Assembly (NCBI GenBank): GCA_001001285.1
Contig: LCKG01000005.1
Location: forward strand, 1-32,785
Direction: 5' to 3'
DNA length: 32,785 nt
From: Parcubacteria group bacterium GW2011_GWC1_45_13
GTDB taxonomy: Bacteria; Patescibacteriota; Minisyncoccia; UBA11713; 2-01-FULL-45-33
The notes under the pieces are model-generated. The model did not search any database and had not been told where the DNA came from. It saw only the letters and a program-made list of their open reading frames with translations. This document shows, piece after piece, positions 13,465 through 21,902 of this stretch. The stretch's first letter is position 1, and each line of letters begins with the position of its first letter. Made by a program: the position numbers and the translations under genes.

Positions 13465-13467
13465 TAT

Positions 13468-13496
13468 TTGACTTTTTAGTTTAATGGTGCTATAAT
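13468..13496 (+). promoter_or_regulatory. consensus promoter for the small membrane protein
   Basis: TTGACT at 13468-13473 and TATAAT at 13491-13496 have a 17-base spacer, the best consensus promoter in the window. It gives about a 50-base leader before the ATG at 13554. Confidence 0.8.
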
Positions 13497-13553
13497 AAGG
13501 CAAGATAGTTTTAGTGTTGAAATTATTGGCGAAGAAAAAGAAAGGGGGAAAGT

Positions 13554-13916
13554 ATGGAGCGGTATCAATTCAGTGTGTATCTTGGGGCTGTCGCTGTGAT
13601 GGTTTTGGTGGCTTATCTTGTGGTGGCTCCGAAAAGAGCCCTGCCAGTTATGACGTTTAATGAACAGCTCACCGAGGCTAATCGGCAAGCCAAAGTAGCC
13701 AGCCAGTTGCGTGCGGCGGAGAAAGGGTATTTAGTTGAGTGGAAAAACGGGCATTTTCAGAAAATTTGCGACGGCGGAAACGGTGGCATAATAATTTGTG
13801 AAGCGTTAGCGCTTGGGAGAAAGACAGCAGAATATTGGGCGCCGAAGATAGAGCGTGTTATCGGACCAACAGACAAAGACTGGGGAGAGATTGCGTTTCA
13901 ATATCTACGTCAGTAG
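13554..13916 (+). CDS. small membrane-anchored hypothetical protein, 120 aa
   Basis: No family is recognised. One hydrophobic segment (residues 9-25) with a short N-terminal tail makes it a single-span membrane protein with a ~95-residue globular part. That part holds two Cys about a dozen residues apart (KICDGGNGGIIIC), possibly a disulfide. The start has AAGGGGG at proper spacing. It is monocistronic, with the best promoter in the window and a very strong terminator, so high expression is likely. Confidence 0.7.
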   Translation: MERYQFSVYLGAVAVMVLVAYLVVAPKRALPVMTFNEQLTEANRQAKVASQLRAAEKGYLVEWKNGHFQKICDGGNGGIIICEALALGRKTAEYWAPKIERVIGPTDKDWGEIAFQYLRQ

Positions 13917-13925
13917 CCAATTTGG

Positions 13926-13985
13926 TCAAAGCCGGTTTCTTGCGGAGATTCAAAAAGAGTCTCCGCAGGAACCGGCTGTTTTTTA
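13926..13985 (+). terminator. strong terminator after the small membrane protein
   Basis: AGCCGGTT-GCGGAGA and TCTCCGC-AACCGGCT form a long stem of two helices separated by a short internal loop, followed by GTTTTTTA. Confidence 0.9.
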
Positions 13986-14011
13986 TTCTAAAAAATGTTA
14001 AGATTAAGCCA

Positions 14012-15079
14012 ATGCAAGATACGATTTTAAACGTTTATAAGGTGCTGGGGCTGGGGGGATTCGCATTTTTTTTAGGCGTGGCGTTGACGCCGATTCTGAC
14101 GCATTATCTTTATAAATATAAATTATGGCGGAAAGACGCGCGGACAACCGCGCCTGACGGAAGCTCGACTCCGATTTTTAACCAGCTCCACAAAGAGCGC
14201 GAAACCAAAGCTCCCCGTATGGGCGGGATTTTGATCTGGGCAACGACCATAATTTTAGCTCTTATTTTTTGGGTTATTCCCAGAATTTTTCCGGAGGAAC
14301 TTTTTTTAAAATTAAATTTTCTCTCCCGTGAGCAAACATGGGTGCCATTGGGCATTTTATTTGCTGGCGCGATGGTCGGGCTTTTGGACGACTTCATGCT
14401 GGTTTTTCAAAAGGGGACTTACCGCGGGGGCGGGCTAACTTTTACCAGGCGCATTGTTTTAGTCACACTGATTGCCGCTCTGGGCGCCTATTGGTTTTAT
14501 TTTAAATTGGGCAAGGATTTTATTTTTATCCCCGGCTTGGGAGATTTTCATTTAGGAATTTATTTCATTCCGTTTTTTATTTTAGTAATGTGGGCGGTTT
14601 TTTCGGGCGGGGTGATAGATGGTTTGGATGGTCTTTCCGGCGGAGTGTTCGCGTCAATTTTTTCGGCTTACGCCAGCATAGCTTTTTTCCAAAATCAAAT
14701 AAATCTGGCAACGCTCGCTTCGGTCATCGTCGGCTCAATTCTGGCGTTTTTATGGTTCAACATCCCGCCCGCCCGTTTTTATATGTCGGAAACAGGCATC
14801 ATGGCACTAACTACGACGCTCACAGCGGTGGCGTTTTTAACCAACGCGGTTTTTGTTCTGCCAATCATCGCGCTTCCTTTGGTTTTGGAGTCGCTTTCTG
14901 TGATTATCCAGCTAGGGTCAAAACGATTTTTCGGTAGAAAAATTTTTTTGGTTGCCCCGATTCATCATCATTTTGAAGCTCTAGGCTGGCCTGCAGAAAA
15001 AGTCACTATGCGTTTTTGGATTTTAAGTGCGGTCGCGGCCGTTTTGGGCATGATTTTGCATTTAATGGGTCAAACATAA
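14012..15079 (+). CDS. mraY: phospho-N-acetylmuramoyl-pentapeptide transferase
   Basis: MraY links UDP-MurNAc-pentapeptide to undecaprenyl phosphate to give lipid I at the inner face of the membrane. About ten transmembrane helices are evident, with the conserved KAPRMGGIL, GLLDDFM (Asp pair), GLDGLSGG and APIHHHFEALGW segments. ATG 14012 gives the family N-terminus (355 aa), and a TAAGAT box ends about seven bases before it, so the mRNA is near leaderless. It heads the run mraY, deacylase-like gene, ftsW, murG. Confidence 0.95.
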   Translation: MQDTILNVYKVLGLGGFAFFLGVALTPILTHYLYKYKLWRKDARTTAPDGSSTPIFNQLHKERETKAPRMGGILIWATTIILALIFWVIPRIFPEELFLKLNFLSREQTWVPLGILFAGAMVGLLDDFMLVFQKGTYRGGGLTFTRRIVLVTLIAALGAYWFYFKLGKDFIFIPGLGDFHLGIYFIPFFILVMWAVFSGGVIDGLDGLSGGVFASIFSAYASIAFFQNQINLATLASVIVGSILAFLWFNIPPARFYMSETGIMALTTTLTAVAFLTNAVFVLPIIALPLVLESLSVIIQLGSKRFFGRKIFLVAPIHHHFEALGWPAEKVTMRFWILSAVAAVLGMILHLMGQT

Positions 15080-15080
15080 T

Positions 15081-16628
15081 ATGGCTTTTTCAATCTTGAT
15101 AAAAAACGGAACTATTTTGGACGGCACTGGAGGCGAGCCCTACGTCGCTGATTTGGGGATTTCCGTCAATCGTGTGGAAAAAATAGGAAATTTATCTGAT
15201 GAGAACGCCGACCAAATTATTGACGCCACTAATCTTTACGTTACTCCCGGTTTTATAGATATTACGAACCACTCCGATGTTTACGGGACGCTTTTTTCCG
15301 TGCCTTCTCAAGAAAGCCTCTTAAGGCAGGGGGTAACGACTATCTTAGTCGGAAACTGCGGAGAATCTTTGGCGCCGGTTTCTCGGCGCGAATCTTTGAC
15401 AGAGCTTGAACGCTGGACTACCGGTTTTTCCGTGCCGATAAATTGGAATTCTGTCTCGGAATATTACGACAATATTGAAAATCTAGGCGCGGGACTGAAT
15501 GTAGCCACTTTAGTGGGACAGGAAACTTTAAAAAGAAACGCCCAAACTTTGGAAGAGAAGATCTTTTTGCTTGATGGCGCGATGCAAAACGGCGCTTGGG
15601 GGCTCTCCAGCAATTTTTCTTTTGCCGGGCGGAGCTCGGCCGCGGATGAGGAAATTTTAGCTTTACTCAAAGTTGTAAAAAAATACGGCGGGCTTTATAA
15701 ACTTCATTTGAAAGACGAAGGCAAAAATTTTTTGCCGTCAATCTCGGCGGCTGTTTCCTTGGCTAGAGCCAGCGGCGCGCGCACGGTTGTTTCGCACCTT
15801 AAAGCAATTGGCCGGGACGCTTGGAAAGATTTTGGAAACGCTTTAAAAATTTTAAAACAAGCCCAAAGCGACGGGATTGATATAACTTTTGACGTATTTC
15901 CGTATCTCCGGACCGGCTCCGTGCTGGTTTCGTTTTTGCCTTCATGGGCGAGAGTCGGAACGAACGAAGAAATTTTAAAGAGGATTTCGGATAAAGAGAT
16001 TTCCAAACAAATAGTCAGTGAATTAAAAAGCGCGACTTTGCACGCGGATAGAATTTTAATCGCTTCGGCTTTTAAAGATAAAGGTTTGGTGGGGAAAACT
16101 TTGGAAGAAATGTCGAAACGCGCCGGTATGCCGGCTGAAGAATTGATTTTGGAAATTTTAAGAATCAATGAACTCAATGTTTCCGTGTTCGGGAAAACTT
16201 TAAGCGGCCGGAATCTTTTAAGAGCTGTGGCCGAACCGAGTAGCATGATGTCCAGCGATGGCGCTGGTTACGATATTGATTTCAAGCGCTTTGGAGATTT
16301 GGTGCATCCGCGTTCTTTCGGCGCCTTCCCGCGATTTTTTAGCGTAATTTCGCAAAACGCAAAAATTTCCTTATCCCAAGCTATTGCCAAAATGACTTAT
16401 TTACCGGCTAAGGTTTTGGGCCTAAAAGACCGCGGAGCGCTTAAACCGAAAAATATTGCCGACATAGCCATTTTTCATCCGGAAGCATTTAAAGACCAAG
16501 CGACTTATGGCAATCCTTACCGCTACGCCTCGGGACTGCGTTTTTTAATTATCTCGGGGAATTTGGCGGTTTCTGAAAGCGAGCTTGCCGCAAAAAGATA
16601 CGGTTTAGTTTTAAAAAAAAGATATTGA
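15081..16628 (+). CDS. N-acyl-D-amino-acid deacylase-like amidohydrolase, 515 aa
   Basis: This is a TIM-barrel amidohydrolase of the D-aminoacylase type, expected to hydrolyse N-acyl-D-amino acids. The N-terminal NGTILDGTGGEPYVADLGI, VGNCGESLAPV (metal Cys), LYKLHLKDEG (His), TVVSHLKAIG (His), SSDGAGYD (Asp) and VHPRSFGAFPRFF match the family, as does the length. At the first metal motif the sequence is PGFIDITNHSD, where the family has PGFIDxHxH, so the first His is replaced by Thr. It starts two bases after mraY and ends one base before ftsW, placing it inside the peptidoglycan operon. It may act on D-amino-acid-containing wall fragments; substrate not established. Confidence 0.85.
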   Translation: MAFSILIKNGTILDGTGGEPYVADLGISVNRVEKIGNLSDENADQIIDATNLYVTPGFIDITNHSDVYGTLFSVPSQESLLRQGVTTILVGNCGESLAPVSRRESLTELERWTTGFSVPINWNSVSEYYDNIENLGAGLNVATLVGQETLKRNAQTLEEKIFLLDGAMQNGAWGLSSNFSFAGRSSAADEEILALLKVVKKYGGLYKLHLKDEGKNFLPSISAAVSLARASGARTVVSHLKAIGRDAWKDFGNALKILKQAQSDGIDITFDVFPYLRTGSVLVSFLPSWARVGTNEEILKRISDKEISKQIVSELKSATLHADRILIASAFKDKGLVGKTLEEMSKRAGMPAEELILEILRINELNVSVFGKTLSGRNLLRAVAEPSSMMSSDGAGYDIDFKRFGDLVHPRSFGAFPRFFSVISQNAKISLSQAIAKMTYLPAKVLGLKDRGALKPKNIADIAIFHPEAFKDQATYGNPYRYASGLRFLIISGNLAVSESELAAKRYGLVLKKRY

Positions 16629-16629
16629 T

Positions 16630-17727
16630 ATGAGCAAAACCAGCAGTTATGACAGCGTTTTTTTTACTCTTTCTATACTGCTTTTGATTTTTGGCCTTTT
16701 TATACTTGCTTCGGCGTCTTTGGGGATTTCAGTTTCGCAATTTGGATACCCATATTATTATTTTCTGCATCAAATAATTTTCGGGATATTGCCCGGACTG
16801 ATTTTACTATACGTAACTTACCGCGTGCCTTATGTTTTATGGAGAACTTATGCTCTGCCTATTTTACTTCTCGCTCTTTTTTTAATGTTTTTGGTTCTTG
16901 TGCCGGGCATAGGCATTTATTATGGAGGCGCCAGACGTTGGATCGCGCTCGGGTCCGTTACTTTTCAACCGGCTGAATTTTTGAAGTTTGCTTACGTGGC
17001 GTATCTTTCAGCTTGGTTGGAATCTAAAGCAAAAGCTATTGGCTCTTTTAAATTCGGATTTTTGCCTTTTTTAATTATGAGCGCTTTTATCGCTTCTTTT
17101 TTAGTGTTGCAGCCTGACATCGGAACTCTAGGCGTGCTTTTGATTTCCGTCTTGGCGTTGTTTTTTTTAAGCGGAGGAAATTTTAAACAAATGGCTTTGC
17201 TTTCCGTAATCGGCTTAGTTATTATAAGTATACTCATAGCGATCGCGCCGTATAGACTGGATCGTTTGAAAGTTTTTTTAAATTCATCCCACGATCCGCA
17301 GGGCAAGGGCTACCAAATTAATCAAGCCCTGATCGCCGTGGGTTCAGGCGGTTTTTGGGGAAGAGGTTTCGGGTTGTCCCGCCAAAAATTCAGTTACTTG
17401 CCGGAGCCAATAGGGGATTCTATTTTTGCTGTGGCCGCTGAAGAAATTGGCTTTGTGGGCGGAATTTTATTGCTTGTTCTTTTCCTTTTATTTTTTTTGA
17501 GAGGAATTTGGGTAACGCGCCAAGCGCCAGATTTATTTGGGAAGCTCTTGGGCGCTGGAATTTTATTTTTAATTATGTTTCAAGCGTTAATCAATATTTC
17601 GGCCATAGTAGGGCTACTGCCGCTTACAGGGATTCCTTTACCTTTTGTAAGTTACGGAGGCACAGCTTCGGCTATTACCTTAGCTGAGGTGGGCATTATT
17701 CTTAATATTTCCAAAAAAAGACCATGA
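16630..17727 (+). CDS. ftsW: FtsW/RodA-family SEDS glycosyltransferase
   Basis: SEDS proteins polymerise lipid II into glycan strands. About ten transmembrane helices are present. The family segments GARRWIALGSVTFQPAEFLKFA, LVLQPDIGT, GYQINQALIAVGSGGFWGRG and the C-terminal GLLPLTGIPLPFVSYGG are all intact. FtsW rather than RodA is inferred from its place directly upstream of murG; sequence alone does not separate them. Length 365. It overlaps murG by four bases. Confidence 0.93.
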   Translation: MSKTSSYDSVFFTLSILLLIFGLFILASASLGISVSQFGYPYYYFLHQIIFGILPGLILLYVTYRVPYVLWRTYALPILLLALFLMFLVLVPGIGIYYGGARRWIALGSVTFQPAEFLKFAYVAYLSAWLESKAKAIGSFKFGFLPFLIMSAFIASFLVLQPDIGTLGVLLISVLALFFLSGGNFKQMALLSVIGLVIISILIAIAPYRLDRLKVFLNSSHDPQGKGYQINQALIAVGSGGFWGRGFGLSRQKFSYLPEPIGDSIFAVAAEEIGFVGGILLLVLFLLFFLRGIWVTRQAPDLFGKLLGAGILFLIMFQALINISAIVGLLPLTGIPLPFVSYGGTASAITLAEVGIILNISKKRP

Positions 17728-18845
17728 AAATTGTTCTTACGGGCGGAGGCACGGGTGGGCATTTTTATCCCTTGATCGCGGTCGCGAGGTCTCTTAAAAA
17801 AGAAGCCGAGGCGGCAAATATTGCGCGACTTGAACTTTTTTTTATTTCGGACGACCCTTTGGACAGAGAGCTTTTAATCCGTGAAAATATTAAGTTCATA
17901 AAAATTCCTGCTGGCAAAATGAGGAGGTATTTTTCTTTAAGATATTTGCCGGATACTTTAAAAACCATTTTTGGAATTATCCGGGCTTTTTGGTGGATTT
18001 ATCTTATGATGCCGGACATTATTTTTTCAAAAGGCGGCTATGCCAGTTTCCCGATACTGCTTGCGGCGCGCGTTTTGAAAATTCCGGTTATCATTCACGA
18101 ATCCGACATTGTGCCTGGGCTGGTTAATCAATGGGCCGGCAAGTGGGCTGACCGTATCGCGCTTTCCTTTGTCGAATCAGCGAATTATTTTAAAAACAAA
18201 AACAGCGCTGTTGTTGGAAACCCGATTCGCTTGCAGATTATTGGTGGAAATGTCAAAGAAGCCATAGAATATTTCAAATTGGAAGATAATTCGCCGGTCA
18301 TTTTGGTTTTGGGAGGCTCTCAAGGGTCGGAGCGCATCAATGAAACTATTTTAGCTATGCTGGACCAGGTCGTGAGACAATACCAAATTATCCATCAGGT
18401 TGGTAAAAATAATTTGGCAGATGTCTTGGGTAGAGCCAATGTTATTTTGGCAAAAAGCGAATTTAAAACCAGATATCATCCTTACGGATTTTTAGATGAA
18501 GGCGAGTTAAGGGACGCTTCGCGCGCCGCTTCTTTGATAGTCTCCCGCTCTTCCTCGGCGATTTTTGAAATAGCAGCCTGGGGGGTTCCTGCGATTTTAA
18601 TTCCACTACCAACCGCTGCGCAAAACCATCAGCGGGAAAACGCTTATGCTTATGCTAGGTTCGGCGCTTGCGCGATAATAGAAGAAACTAATCTTACGCC
18701 TCATCTCTTACTTGCGGAAATTGATAAAATTTTGAACGACCAGGTCAAGCTGGCGCGCATGAAGCTGGCCACGCAAGGATTTGCCCGTTTGGACGCCGCC
18801 GAAAAAATCGCCAAAGAAATTATTAAATTGGGCGTTCATGAATAG
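17724..18845 (+). CDS. murG: UDP-GlcNAc:lipid I N-acetylglucosaminyltransferase
   Basis: MurG adds GlcNAc to lipid I to make lipid II on the cytoplasmic face. The N-terminal GGGTGGHFYPLIAVA, KGGYASFPILLAA, HESDIVPGLVNQW, LGGSQGSERIN and the donor-site SRSSSAIFEIAAWGVPAILIPLP are present. The length of 373 is normal. It starts inside the ftsW stop (ATGA). The gene order with mraY and ftsW matches a reduced dcw cluster lacking the mur ligases. Confidence 0.96.
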   Translation: MKIVLTGGGTGGHFYPLIAVARSLKKEAEAANIARLELFFISDDPLDRELLIRENIKFIKIPAGKMRRYFSLRYLPDTLKTIFGIIRAFWWIYLMMPDIIFSKGGYASFPILLAARVLKIPVIIHESDIVPGLVNQWAGKWADRIALSFVESANYFKNKNSAVVGNPIRLQIIGGNVKEAIEYFKLEDNSPVILVLGGSQGSERINETILAMLDQVVRQYQIIHQVGKNNLADVLGRANVILAKSEFKTRYHPYGFLDEGELRDASRAASLIVSRSSSAIFEIAAWGVPAILIPLPTAAQNHQRENAYAYARFGACAIIEETNLTPHLLLAEIDKILNDQVKLARMKLATQGFARLDAAEKIAKEIIKLGVHE

Positions 18846-18852
18846 CAAATAG

Positions 18853-18893
18853 TATGGTGTATGAAAAAACCGATCGGTCAAAATATACACTAT
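18853..18893. other. nested dyad between murG and gltX
   Basis: An outer inverted repeat (TATGGTGTAT and ATACACTATG, one mismatch) encloses a perfect ten-base palindrome ACCGATCGGT. It could be an operator or a factor-independent processing signal. No long T-run follows on the plus strand. Confidence 0.35.
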
Positions 18894-18964
18894 GATTTTT
18901 GCCATTGGGAAAATATAATGAAAGAGGTGGTAGCGGAGTTTAAAATTATTATATTGTTAAAAAA

Positions 18965-20266
18965 ATGTCAAATATACACATAAGAACCAGATTTGCGCCG
19001 AGCCCGACAGGTTTTTTGCATATTGGGGGGTTGCGCACCGCTTTGTATAACTATCTTTTTGCGAAGCAAAACGGGGGGCAGTTTATTTTGCGCATAGAGG
19101 ATACCGACCGCGCCCGTTTTATGGAAGGCGCCGAAGAAAATATTATTGAAACCTTGCGGACTTTCGGCTTGGATTTTGACGAGGGGCCGGTTCGGCAATC
19201 GGAACATTTGGAAAAATACAAAGAGCGCGCCGAGGAATTAATTCAAAAAAGAGCGGCTTATGAAGACGCCGGAGCAGTCCGTTTTAAAATGCCCAGAGAC
19301 GGCGTGACCCATTTTACAGATATTATCCACGGCGAGATTCAAATAGAAAATAAAACGCAGGAAGATTTTATTATTTTAAAATCGGACGGCTTCCCTACTT
19401 ATAATCTCGCCCATTTGGTTGACGACCATGACATGGCAATCACGCATGTTATCAGGGGTGACGAGTTTATCTCTTCAATGCCGAAATACGCCGCGTTGCA
19501 TAATGCGTTCGGCTGGGATCTACCCCAATATGCTCATCTTCCGCTTCTTTTAAATAAAAACCGGGCTAAGCTCTCTAAAAGAGAAGGGGAGATCGCAGTT
19601 TACGATTTTTTAGATAAGGGTTATCTCAAGGAGGCGGTTTTAAATTTTGTTGCGCTTTTGGGTTGGCATCCAAAAACCGATCAGGAAATTTTTTCATTGG
19701 AAGATTTAATTAAAGAATTTAAACTGGAGGACGTCCAAAAAGCCGGGGCGATTTTTGACGCGGCGAAATTGGATTGGGTGAACAGCGAATACATCCGCCA
19801 AAAATCGCCTCGGGAGATTTTGATGTATCTTATGGACGTCGGACGTCCACTTGGACGTCCGACGTCCAAGTCCGAGTATTTAGAAAAAATTATCGCATTA
19901 GAACAGCCGCGGCTAAAAAAACTTTCCGAATTGCCGGAGCGCGCCGATTATTTTTTTAAGGAGCCGGAATATAATGCCGTTTTATTGAAATGGAAAAAAA
20001 TGTCGGACGAAGAAATAAAAAAATCGCTAGAAACTTCAAAGCAAATTTTAGAACAAATAAACGGCAAAGATTTTAGTAAAGAAAATCTGGAAAAAATATT
20101 TTTAGACAAAGCCGAAGATTTTAAGGATAGGGGAGAACTATTGTGGCCGCTCCGCGTCGCGCTCACCGGTCGCAAAACCTCCCCGGGCCCGTTTGAGATT
20201 ATGGAGATTTTGGAAAAAGAAAAATCAATTTCGCGGGTTCAAAACGCGATAAATGTGATAAAATAA
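18965..20266 (+). CDS. gltX: glutamyl-tRNA synthetase with in-frame palindromic insertion
   Basis: A class I synthetase charging Glu (or also tRNA-Gln where GatCAB is used). The HIGH-type motif is in PSPTGFLHIGGLRTALYNY and the KMSKS-type motif is KLSKREG. The length of 433 is short compared with ~470-490. At residues 290-301 the sequence MDVGRPLGRPTSKSE is encoded by a perfect inverted repeat and looks inserted. A TATATT box ends about 11 bases before the ATG, and there is no SD. It is followed at once by the M23 gene. Confidence 0.95.
   Translation: MSNIHIRTRFAPSPTGFLHIGGLRTALYNYLFAKQNGGQFILRIEDTDRARFMEGAEENIIETLRTFGLDFDEGPVRQSEHLEKYKERAEELIQKRAAYEDAGAVRFKMPRDGVTHFTDIIHGEIQIENKTQEDFIILKSDGFPTYNLAHLVDDHDMAITHVIRGDEFISSMPKYAALHNAFGWDLPQYAHLPLLLNKNRAKLSKREGEIAVYDFLDKGYLKEAVLNFVALLGWHPKTDQEIFSLEDLIKEFKLEDVQKAGAIFDAAKLDWVNSEYIRQKSPREILMYLMDVGRPLGRPTSKSEYLEKIIALEQPRLKKLSELPERADYFFKEPEYNAVLLKWKKMSDEEIKKSLETSKQILEQINGKDFSKENLEKIFLDKAEDFKDRGELLWPLRVALTGRKTSPGPFEIMEILEKEKSISRVQNAINVIK
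19833..19868. repeat. palindromic element inside gltX (two inverted units)
   Basis: GGACGTCGGACGTCC (19834-19848) and its exact reverse complement (19853-19867) flank an ACTT loop; T19833-A19868 extend the pairing to 16 bases. Each unit is itself a 7-1-7 palindrome. The reading frame is kept, giving DVGRPLGRPTS. The same unit occurs in recR. Confidence 0.9.
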
Positions 20267-20270
20267 TGTT

Positions 20271-21533
20271 GTGAAGCCGATTTATAAAATCGCTTTAATG
20301 GTTACGCTTTTGGCGCTAATTTTCTATTTTCCCGCCTTGCTGTCGGGCAGGCCTGTTTTGGCGGACACGGGAGACCTTCAGCAACAAATAGACGCCAAAA
20401 ATCAGGAAATCCAGAAACTAGAAGCGGAAATCGGGCAATATCAGGCAAGCATTGACGAAGCCGAATCTATGGCTAAAACTTTAAGCGGCGAAATCAAGCG
20501 CCTGGATACGGAAGTAAAGAAGCTTAATGCCCAAATAATTTTAACCCAGAAGCGTATCGCCAAAAAAGAGCTGGAGATTAAGGAATTGGGAGTGGATATT
20601 TCAAATACGCAGGATTCCATAAAAAACAGGCAAGAAAATCTGGCAAAAATATTAGACGGGCTTCGAAAAACGGAAAACGAAGACATGCTTGAAACATTTT
20701 TGAAATACGACTCTTTGTCGGGTTTTTTTGACGAGCTTGAAAAAATAAGAAATCTGGATATGAGCGTCCGCCAAAATTATGAAGAATTAAAAATTCTGAA
20801 AGTTGATTTGGAAGACAGGAAAAAGAAAGCCGAAGCGGCGCGCAGAGATTTAAAAAATCTGCAAAATGACCTTATAAACCAGCGCGAAATCCAAAAAGAC
20901 GCCAAAGCGGAAAAAACCAGTCTGCTGTCGGCCACCAAAAATCAGGAAGCGCTTTACCAGAAATTGCTCAAAGAGCGCGAAAAACGCCGCGCGGAAATTT
21001 ATGATGAAATCCGGCTCATTGAAAACGATTTAAAAAAGCAGATAGATTTCGGCACCTTGCCATCCTTCGGAAGGGGAATCTTGCTTAACCCAATTGATGG
21101 GGGAGTGCTCACCCAGGGCTTCGGGCTGAACAGTTTTTCGCGCTTCACAGATGTTTACGGAGGCAACGGCCATAATGGAATTGACCTCCGCGCCCAAGTG
21201 GGGGCTCCGGTGCGTGCCGCCGAAGGAGGCATTGTAAAAGCCACAGGCAACACAGACTACATTTGTCCCAGGGGTTCCTACGGCAGATGGGTTTTAATTG
21301 AACACCCCAACAAATTGGCCACGCTTTACGCCCATCTTTCTTTGGTGCGCGTGAGCCCTCGCCAAGAAATTGCGCGCGGCGACGTAATAGGTTATAGTGG
21401 AAATACCGGTTATACCACTGGCCCGCACCTTCATTTTACGGTTTATGACTCTAGGACAGTGAAATTACGCCAAAGCCGTGTTTGCGGAATTTTGCCTTAC
21501 GGAGGGTATCTTAATCCGTTAAATTATTTATAA
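20271..21533 (+). CDS. murein hydrolase activator-like M23 peptidase with coiled coil, 420 aa
   Basis: The protein is exported: a signal peptide ends near residue 32 (LSGRPVLADTG). Residues of about 35-260 are a long coiled coil, as in EnvC-type proteins. A C-terminal M23/LytM domain follows with HNGIDLRAQVGAPVRAAEGG and GPHLHFTVY, which keep the zinc ligands, so it should be an active endopeptidase rather than a degenerate activator. The start is GTG five bases after the gltX stop; TAAAAT lies about six bases upstream, so a leaderless mRNA is also possible. It may act in cell separation with the upstream division genes. Confidence 0.9.
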   Translation: MKPIYKIALMVTLLALIFYFPALLSGRPVLADTGDLQQQIDAKNQEIQKLEAEIGQYQASIDEAESMAKTLSGEIKRLDTEVKKLNAQIILTQKRIAKKELEIKELGVDISNTQDSIKNRQENLAKILDGLRKTENEDMLETFLKYDSLSGFFDELEKIRNLDMSVRQNYEELKILKVDLEDRKKKAEAARRDLKNLQNDLINQREIQKDAKAEKTSLLSATKNQEALYQKLLKEREKRRAEIYDEIRLIENDLKKQIDFGTLPSFGRGILLNPIDGGVLTQGFGLNSFSRFTDVYGGNGHNGIDLRAQVGAPVRAAEGGIVKATGNTDYICPRGSYGRWVLIEHPNKLATLYAHLSLVRVSPRQEIARGDVIGYSGNTGYTTGPHLHFTVYDSRTVKLRQSRVCGILPYGGYLNPLNYL

Positions 21534-21543
21534 ATAAAAAATA

Positions 21544-21825
21544 ATGCCGAAACAAAAACAAGGCTTTATCCAATTTATCATAATTTTGATACTTCTGGTG
21601 GTTATTTTAAGTCTTTTAGGGGTTTCTTTAAATTCGCTGTTTTCAAATCCTGTATTGGTAGGCAACTTCGGCTTTTTAGGGACATGGCTTGCGAACATTT
21701 GGCATAATTATTTTTCCACAGTTTTTAATTATTTTTGGGGCATCTGGGTTAATCTGTTTTGGCAGCAGTTCATAGACACCGTGAGGGGGTTTTGGAACGG
21801 GGTCATTTTTTTTAATCCCAGATAA
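21544..21825 (+). CDS. small membrane hypothetical protein, 93 aa
   Basis: No family recognised. A strongly hydrophobic segment at residues 9-28 follows a basic start (MPKQKQGF), and the rest is Trp/Phe/Asn-rich (about eight Trp), suggesting a membrane-lying or interfacial tail. It follows the M23 gene by ten bases without an SD, so it is probably in the same transcript. Confidence 0.65.
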   Translation: MPKQKQGFIQFIIILILLVVILSLLGVSLNSLFSNPVLVGNFGFLGTWLANIWHNYFSTVFNYFWGIWVNLFWQQFIDTVRGFWNGVIFFNPR

Positions 21826-21902
21826 TATAAAACGTCGCAAAATATGCATTGTGCGTCAGTTATTATATTTGAATTTGCCACTTCCCTTGCTAAGCTAGGC
21901 TT

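Noticed and set aside
13835-14011. A longer N-terminal extension of MraY back to 13835
   Set aside because: It would read through the preceding gene and its strong terminator; MraY similarity starts just after 14012.
18853-18894. A 13-codon ORF downstream of murG
   Set aside because: It lies on a nested dyad, has no SD and no similarity or repeat copy to support translation.
18918-18945. GAGGTGGTAGCGGAG before gltX resembles the T-box antiterminator sequence
   Set aside because: The invariant GNACCGC core is not matched, the leader is only ~120 bases, and no specifier stem or terminator is visible.
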